This document shows positions 8,801 through 13,670 of a DNA stretch of 13,670 bases, piece by piece. Position 1 is the first letter of the stretch, and the number at the start of each line of letters is the position of its first letter. The notes under the pieces were generated by a model that searched no databases, was not told the origin of the DNA, and saw nothing but the letters and a program-made list of their open reading frames with translations. A program made the translations under genes and the position numbers. The stretch comes from Flavobacteriaceae bacterium (GTDB lineage Bacteria > Bacteroidota > Bacteroidia > Flavobacteriales > Flavobacteriaceae): positions 1 to 13,670 of the forward strand of contig JABDMQ010000373.1 of NCBI GenBank assembly GCA_013001365.1, given 5' to 3'.

Positions 8801-10282
8801 ATGACAATTAACAAAAAATCCTTAGGTCTTGTTTTAGGTCCTTTGGTTTTTATTATTATCCTATCTTTCTTTCATCCAGAAGGCCTGAGCCAAGAAGCCA
8901 ATGCCATACTTGCGAGTGTTTCTTGGATGATCATATGGTGGGTCACTGAAGCACTACCGATTCCAGTAACGGCTATGTTGCCTTTAGTCCTTTTTCCTTT
9001 ATCAGGAGGATTGGACCTTAGCACTACTGCAGCTGCTTACGGACATAAATTCATTTTCCTTTTTCTAGGTGGTTTTATTTTGGCCATTGCCATTGAGCGC
9101 TGGAATCTTCATAAGCGAATTGCCTTGTCCATTATATATATGGTGGGGACCAGTGTCGTCAATATTATCCTTGGATTTATGCTAGCCACTGCGTTCTTAT
9201 CAATGTGGATAAGTAATACTGCAACCTCTGTCATGATGCTGCCTATTGGAATGGCAATCGTAACGCAATTAAAGGATAATCCAGATACAATTGAAAATGA
9301 AAATAGAATCTTTGGGAAAGCCTTGATGCTGGCCATTGGTTACAGTGCAACTATTGGTGGCATTGGGACATTGATCGGAACTCCCCCAAATCTAGTTTTT
9401 GCAGGTGTGTTCTATGAGTTATTCAATATTGAGATCACATTTTCGCAATGGATCGTTTTCGGGTTACCGATTTCATTGACTTTATTATTTATTTGCTGGT
9501 ATTATTTAACACGTTTTGGATTCAAGTTCAAGCAAAAGGAATTTCCGGGCGGTAGAAGTGAGATAAAACGACAATTAGACGAATTGGGTAAAATGTCTTT
9601 CGAAGAGAAACTGGTGGCCACGGTTTTCATTTGTACAGCATTGGCCTGGATAAGCCGATCGTTCTTATTGAAACAAATCCTCCCATCGATTGACGATACG
9701 ATCATTGCAATTGCAAGTGCCATTGTCCTATTTATCTTACCATCAAGACAAAAAAGACGAAACCTGCTTGTTTGGCAAGAGGCGGTTAAGCTGCCTTGGG
9801 GAATCTTGATACTCTTCGGTGGCGGTATGTCCATCGCTTCTGGATTTGGTGGTAGTGGATTAGCCCAATGGTTTGGAGAGCAAATGACATTATTGAAAGA
9901 TGTTCCTTTGCTCATGCTGGTATTTCTATTGGTGTTATTTGTTAATCTTATCACCGAAGTCACCTCCAACATGGCTCTTACAGCTATGGTCTTACCAATA
10001 TTGGCACCGCTTGCTTTGGTCATGGATGTTAATCCTTTTTTATTGATGGTAGGAGCAACAGCGGCTTCATCATGCGCGTTTATGTTACCTATTTCAACAC
10101 CCCCTAATGCAGTGGTTTTTGGTTCTGGTTATCTCTCAATCCCCGATATGGTCAAGACAGGATTTTGGTTGAATTTAATTTCGATATTGCTAATTGTAAT
10201 AATGGTATTTTATGCATTGCCTTATCTATGGGAATTTGACCCTTCTACTTTCCCACAGGAGTTAAAAGAATTTCTTGATTAA
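8801..10282 (+). CDS. DASS/SLC13-family sodium:anion symporter-like permease
   Basis: The product has 493 residues and is a polytopic inner-membrane protein with many hydrophobic segments. It carries the DASS (divalent anion:Na+ symporter) hallmarks. The first S-N-T motif is at 138-140 in W-I-S-N-T-A-T-S. The first-half Na+-site-like I-G-T-P-P-N is at 192-197. A second S-N motif is at 389-391 as S-N-M. The family signature S-S-x2-F-x2-P-I-S-x3-N-x-V-V is at 423-439, and the paired G-T-P-P-N / S-T-P-P-N loops reflect the family's inverted repeat. Known members carry succinate, citrate, other dicarboxylates or sulfate with Na+. It is the first gene of an operon whose second gene is sucrose phosphorylase, 78 bases later, and it is the only inner-membrane carrier in the window. 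It may bring in the phosphorylase substrate or exchange an organic acid. The family is certain, the substrate unknown. The third residue of the second S-N-T motif is Met rather than the usual Thr or Val. Confidence 0.93.
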   Translation: MTINKKSLGLVLGPLVFIIILSFFHPEGLSQEANAILASVSWMIIWWVTEALPIPVTAMLPLVLFPLSGGLDLSTTAAAYGHKFIFLFLGGFILAIAIERWNLHKRIALSIIYMVGTSVVNIILGFMLATAFLSMWISNTATSVMMLPIGMAIVTQLKDNPDTIENENRIFGKALMLAIGYSATIGGIGTLIGTPPNLVFAGVFYELFNIEITFSQWIVFGLPISLTLLFICWYYLTRFGFKFKQKEFPGGRSEIKRQLDELGKMSFEEKLVATVFICTALAWISRSFLLKQILPSIDDTIIAIASAIVLFILPSRQKRRNLLVWQEAVKLPWGILILFGGGMSIASGFGGSGLAQWFGEQMTLLKDVPLLMLVFLLVLFVNLITEVTSNMALTAMVLPILAPLALVMDVNPFLLMVGATAASSCAFMLPISTPPNAVVFGSGYLSIPDMVKTGFWLNLISILLIVIMVFYALPYLWEFDPSTFPQELKEFLD

Positions 10283-10360
10283 GTTATGAGCAGTTAATTT
10301 CATTCTATACTTTTATCGTCAGTTTTTCTCAAGTCAATATTAATCACCTGAAATACGTCA

Positions 10361-11827
10361 ATGAAAAACCAAGTACAGCTAATAACCTATGTGGATAGAA
10401 TAGGATGTAACACTTTAAAGGAATTAAATGATCTTATAATAACCCAATTAAAGGGTTTATTTGGAGGTATTCATATTTTGCCATTTTACTATCCTTTTGA
10501 TGGCGAGGATGCAGGCTTTGATCCCATAGACCATACAAAGGTTGATGAGCGATTAGGGAAATGGCAAGACCTTAAGGCGATAAGCAAGGAAGTAGATATT
10601 ATGGCAGACCTCATCGTGAATCATGTGTCTGCTGAATCATCACAATTTCAAGATTATTTGAAAAATGGCGAAACCTCAGAATATGCTTCCCTGTTCTTGA
10701 GTTATGATTCAGTTTTTCCTGATGGAGCTTCAGAAACTGACCTCTCAAAGATCTATAGGCCTCGACCTAATCGTCCTTTTACCGAGTTTAGTTTTAAGGA
10801 TGGAAGAAGTAAGTTAATATGGACCACTTTTACAAGTAATCAGATAGACATAGACGTAGAATCCGAAATAGGGATGCAATATCTATTAGGCATTCTGGAC
10901 ACCTTTGAAAAAGGTGGTGTTAAGATGATTCGATTGGACGCTGCTGGATATGCGATAAAGAGACCAGGTACTTCATGCTTTATGATTGAGGAGACCTTTA
11001 AATTCATCGAAATCTTGTCTAATGAAGCAAAAGCACGAGGCATTGAAGTCTTGGTAGAAATACATTCATACTACAAAACACAGATAGGGATCGCAAAACG
11101 TGTCGATTTCGTCTATGATTTTGCATTACCAGTTTTGGTTTTGGACACTTTATTCAATAAGAACTCGAGAAACCTTAAAAAATGGCTTAATATGAGTCCG
11201 AGAAATTGCATCACGGTGTTAGATACGCATGATGGAATAGGTATCGTAGATGTAGCTTCAGAAAATGGAAATCTAGGACTAATTCCTGATGATATCTTGG
11301 ACAGAATAGTTAAAAAAATGCATGAAAACAGCAATGGGCAAAGCCTGAAAGCTACTGGCGCTGCCGCATCAAACTTAGATCTTTATCAAGTTAACTGCAC
11401 GTATTTTGATGCATTAGGAAGAAATGAAAAAGCCTATTTAATGGCAAGAGCAATACAATTTTTTGTGCCCGGAATTCCACAAATATATTATGTTGGACTT
11501 TTTGGAGGCAAGAACGATATGGAGTTATTGGCAAAGACCAATGTAGGTAGGGATATTAACAGGCATTACTTTACTAAAGCAGAAATTGATCAAGAATTGG
11601 ATAAACCTATGGTAAAGGTATTAGGTAATCTGATGGTTTTCAGAAATACGCATTCAGCGTTCAATGGGCATTTTGATTTAATAGAGACTTCGAACAACAG
11701 AATCCATATTAAATGGACAAACTCCAACGATATTGCCGAATTAAGGATAAACCTAGAAAATTCTGAAATGATAATTAATGCAACTGAAGGTGGAGAACTA
11801 AAGAAACTAGAAGGTCTATTAATCTAA
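10361..11827 (+). CDS. gtfA: Sucrose phosphorylase (GH13 subfamily 18)
   Basis: The product has 488 residues, with no signal peptide, so it is cytoplasmic. It reversibly converts sucrose and phosphate to alpha-glucose 1-phosphate and fructose. The sequence follows the Bifidobacterium adolescentis enzyme (504 residues, also called SucP) throughout. The nucleophile is Asp193 (I-R-L-D-A-A-G-Y), the acid/base Glu233 (V-E-I-H-S-Y-Y), and the transition-state stabiliser Asp291 (L-D-T-H-D-G-I-G). Subsite -1 residues Asp50, His88, Arg191 and His290 are present. The mobile-loop residues used for fructose and phosphate are kept: Tyr132 and Arg135 in Y-R-P-R-P, and Leu339, Asp340 and Gln343 in A-A-A-S-N-L-D-L-Y-Q. 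This favours sucrose over the related glucosylglycerol, glucosylglycerate and sucrose-6'-phosphate phosphorylases. The shorter length is mostly a reduced C-terminal domain. It lies 78 bases after the permease gene, and its stop codon overlaps the next start. Confidence 0.95.
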   Translation: MKNQVQLITYVDRIGCNTLKELNDLIITQLKGLFGGIHILPFYYPFDGEDAGFDPIDHTKVDERLGKWQDLKAISKEVDIMADLIVNHVSAESSQFQDYLKNGETSEYASLFLSYDSVFPDGASETDLSKIYRPRPNRPFTEFSFKDGRSKLIWTTFTSNQIDIDVESEIGMQYLLGILDTFEKGGVKMIRLDAAGYAIKRPGTSCFMIEETFKFIEILSNEAKARGIEVLVEIHSYYKTQIGIAKRVDFVYDFALPVLVLDTLFNKNSRNLKKWLNMSPRNCITVLDTHDGIGIVDVASENGNLGLIPDDILDRIVKKMHENSNGQSLKATGAAASNLDLYQVNCTYFDALGRNEKAYLMARAIQFFVPGIPQIYYVGLFGGKNDMELLAKTNVGRDINRHYFTKAEIDQELDKPMVKVLGNLMVFRNTHSAFNGHFDLIETSNNRIHIKWTNSNDIAELRINLENSEMIINATEGGELKKLEGLLI

Positions 11828-13670
11828 TGAGATACAAGATTTTCAAATTATCATCTATAAGGCCAAATTTTTTGTCAACTCCGATTAAGGTTTTGATTCT
11901 TTTGTGTTGCACAACCATATATTCTCAAGTAGATAGCATTCAAACCGTGAGTATCGATTCGGTTATTATTACAGCTACACGACTTCAGGAATCCCAGTTG
12001 GCGATTCCGCTGTCAACAACGAAATTGAATTTTTCTGAAACCCAGTTCATTCGTCAGCAACTGTCATTTCAAGAATACTTAAATGAGGTTCCTGGATTAT
12101 TTTCCCTAAATGCAAATAACTATTCACAAGATCTCCGGATATCCCTTCGTGGTTTTGGGTCGCGCTCTGCTTTTGGAATACGCGGTATTAAGCTATTGGT
12201 AGATGGCATTCCTGAAACCACTCCAGACGGACAAGGCCAATTGGATAATCTTAATTTGGGAATCATTGAGGATATTGAAGTCATAAGAGGACCTTCCGCA
12301 ACATTATATGGTAATGCCTCTGGAGGAATTATTAGTATCAGGACAATGAATACTGTAAAAAAACCATTCTTTGAGGGGGATATATCAATTGGTAATTATG
12401 GTTTTCAGAAGTATCAGATACTTCATGGATTCAGGAGGAACAACACCTCATTCATTCTTCAAGGGAATTATACCAATACGGATGGCTACAGAGACCAGAG
12501 CGGATTTTCAAATTATAATTTTGATGCAAAAATGGCACATCGGTTTTCCGAGAATTCAAAATTGAATCTACTTCTTAATTACACAAATAGTCCTTATGCT
12601 GAAGATGCTGGAGGCCTTACTTTGGACGAATTGAATGCCAATAGACGCCAGGCAAGACAACGAAATGTAGATTTCAAGACTGAGGAATCGGTCGAGCAAT
12701 TTAAGATAGGGTCAAGTTATGAACTCAATATTGATCAGAAGTCCAATTTTTCGACCTATGGCTTCTTTGCTTCTAGAAATTTCAAAGGCAAACTTCCATT
12801 TGAATTCGGTGGTGTAATTGATCTACAACGTAATTATTTTGGCAATGGTAGTAGCTTTGAATTCAAGACTGGTGAGAACAGATTACAAGTTGGCTATGAT
12901 TGGGCCATCCAAAACGACAATAGAAAAAGATTCAGGAACTTAAATGGCGAGCAAGGAAACATGACATTGGATCAACTCGAACAATTCTCTAACCTAGGAA
13001 TCTACTTGCTGGATCATTGGACTCTCGATAAATTATTGATTCGTGTTGGCGTGAGATACGATATTAACAAACTGGAAGCCGTAGACGATTTCTTGAATAA
13101 TGGCGATGCATCCGGAGAGATCAAGTTAAATGCGTTCAATCCAAGCATCGGATTGACCTATAGGCTGAATTCCAAGCAATCTTTGTTTACTGGCTTTTCT
13201 ACAAGTTTTGAGACTCCAACATTAAGCGAGCTTTCTGCCGACCCAACAGGAACAGGTGGTTTCAATGAAGAACTGGAAGCTCAGAAAGCAAGAAACTTCG
13301 AATTAGGAATTAAATCAAAGAACGAAAATCAATCTTTTGAAGCAGTAGTGTTCTACATCAAAACAGATGATGACCTAGTTCCTTACGAACTTGCCCAGTT
13401 TCCCGATCGCACCTTTTATAGAAATGCAGGAAGCACTAAAAGAAAAGGTTTAGAGTTAAGTTACATCAATGACTTAAGCAATAATCTTCGTCTTTCAGCG
13501 GCATACACATATTCCCACTTTCGATATGACTCCTATGAAATACCTTCAGGAAATTTTGAGGGTAACGATTTACCGGGAATTCCAGATCACAAAGCGAATG
13601 CTTCTTTGCTTTATCGAGACAATGGTTTCACCATAAGGCTTGAAGGTAATTATATTGGTGATCTTTACGC
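11827..13670 (+). CDS. TonB-dependent receptor of the YncD/PqqU type (3' end beyond window)
   Basis: The ATG at 11827 overlaps the preceding TAA by one base (TAATG), which suggests translational coupling. The frame is open to the right edge: 614 codons seen. A signal peptide has a long basic N-region and a core near 21-33 ending Y-S-Q. The TonB-box-like D-S-V-I-I-T-A-T-R is at 44-52. The plug contains Q-D-L-R-I-S-L-R-G-F-G-S-R-S near 101-114, V-D-G-I-P near 125-129, P-D-G-Q-G-Q at 133-138 and R-G-P-S-A-T-L-Y-G-N-A-S-G-G near 154-167. These closely follow E. coli YncD (PqqU), as do later barrel segments such as F-E-T-P-T-L-S-E-L-S and Y-R-N-A-G-S-T-K-R-K-G. YncD is about 700 residues, so about 85-90 are probably missing here. 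PqqU is an outer-membrane receptor for pyrroloquinoline quinone. Here the ligand could be that cofactor or, given the operon, a sugar. Confidence 0.9.
   Translation, partial: MRYKIFKLSSIRPNFLSTPIKVLILLCCTTIYSQVDSIQTVSIDSVIITATRLQESQLAIPLSTTKLNFSETQFIRQQLSFQEYLNEVPGLFSLNANNYSQDLRISLRGFGSRSAFGIRGIKLLVDGIPETTPDGQGQLDNLNLGIIEDIEVIRGPSATLYGNASGGIISIRTMNTVKKPFFEGDISIGNYGFQKYQILHGFRRNNTSFILQGNYTNTDGYRDQSGFSNYNFDAKMAHRFSENSKLNLLLNYTNSPYAEDAGGLTLDELNANRRQARQRNVDFKTEESVEQFKIGSSYELNIDQKSNFSTYGFFASRNFKGKLPFEFGGVIDLQRNYFGNGSSFEFKTGENRLQVGYDWAIQNDNRKRFRNLNGEQGNMTLDQLEQFSNLGIYLLDHWTLDKLLIRVGVRYDINKLEAVDDFLNNGDASGEIKLNAFNPSIGLTYRLNSKQSLFTGFSTSFETPTLSELSADPTGTGGFNEELEAQKARNFELGIKSKNENQSFEAVVFYIKTDDDLVPYELAQFPDRTFYRNAGSTKRKGLELSYINDLSNNLRLSAAYTYSHFRYDSYEIPSGNFEGNDLPGIPDHKANASLLYRDNGFTIRLEGNYIGDLY

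Noticed and set aside
9502..10023. A 173-codon minus-strand open frame inside the DASS carrier gene
   Set aside because: The plus strand codes for diagnostic DASS motifs across this stretch, and the minus-strand product looks like an antisense shadow.
10283..10360. Search for a terminator or promoter between the carrier and the phosphorylase genes
   Set aside because: No convincing hairpin or TAnnTTTG box was seen in these 78 bases, so the genes are treated as one operon.

Overview
The window reads as chromosomal DNA of a member of Bacteroidota, most likely a flavobacterium. The evidence is an AT-rich sequence, a SusC/SusD outer-membrane pair, lipoproteins with Bacteroidota-style signals (one with a Lys-Glu-Glu surface-export signal right after the lipid cysteine), weak purine-poor leaders before start codons, and candidate promoter boxes resembling TTTG / TAnnTTTG. 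No RNA gene, insertion sequence, CRISPR array or integrase was seen.

Layout. On the minus strand, reading right to left, are a LacI-type regulator (GTG start), a SusC-like TonB-dependent transporter, a SusD-like binding lipoprotein, and a large FG-GAP/VCBS-repeat lipoprotein with an ASPIC/UnbV domain that runs off the left edge. A perfect 14-bp palindrome with a central CpG, typical of LacI-family operators, lies 107 bases upstream of susC. A perfect 13-bp stem hairpin separates susD from the FG-GAP gene. On the plus strand, divergent from lacI, are a DASS (SLC13-type) carrier, a sucrose phosphorylase, and a TonB-dependent receptor closely resembling E. coli YncD/PqqU that overlaps the phosphorylase stop codon by one base and runs off the right edge.

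How it may work together. The simplest reading is a compact locus for a small glucoside, probably sucrose. SusC/SusD, possibly helped by the FG-GAP lipoprotein, would capture and import it across the outer membrane. A carrier would take it intact across the inner membrane. The phosphorylase would then split it in the cytoplasm into glucose 1-phosphate and fructose without spending ATP, and the LacI protein would sense the sugar or a product. No glycoside hydrolase is present in the window, which fits uptake of an intact disaccharide.

Two members do not fit the standard plan and are the most interesting points. The only inner-membrane carrier belongs to a family known for dicarboxylates, citrate and sulfate rather than sugars. 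The last gene resembles the receptor for the redox cofactor pyrroloquinoline quinone. Both edge genes are incomplete only because the window ends; neither shows a frameshift or internal stop.
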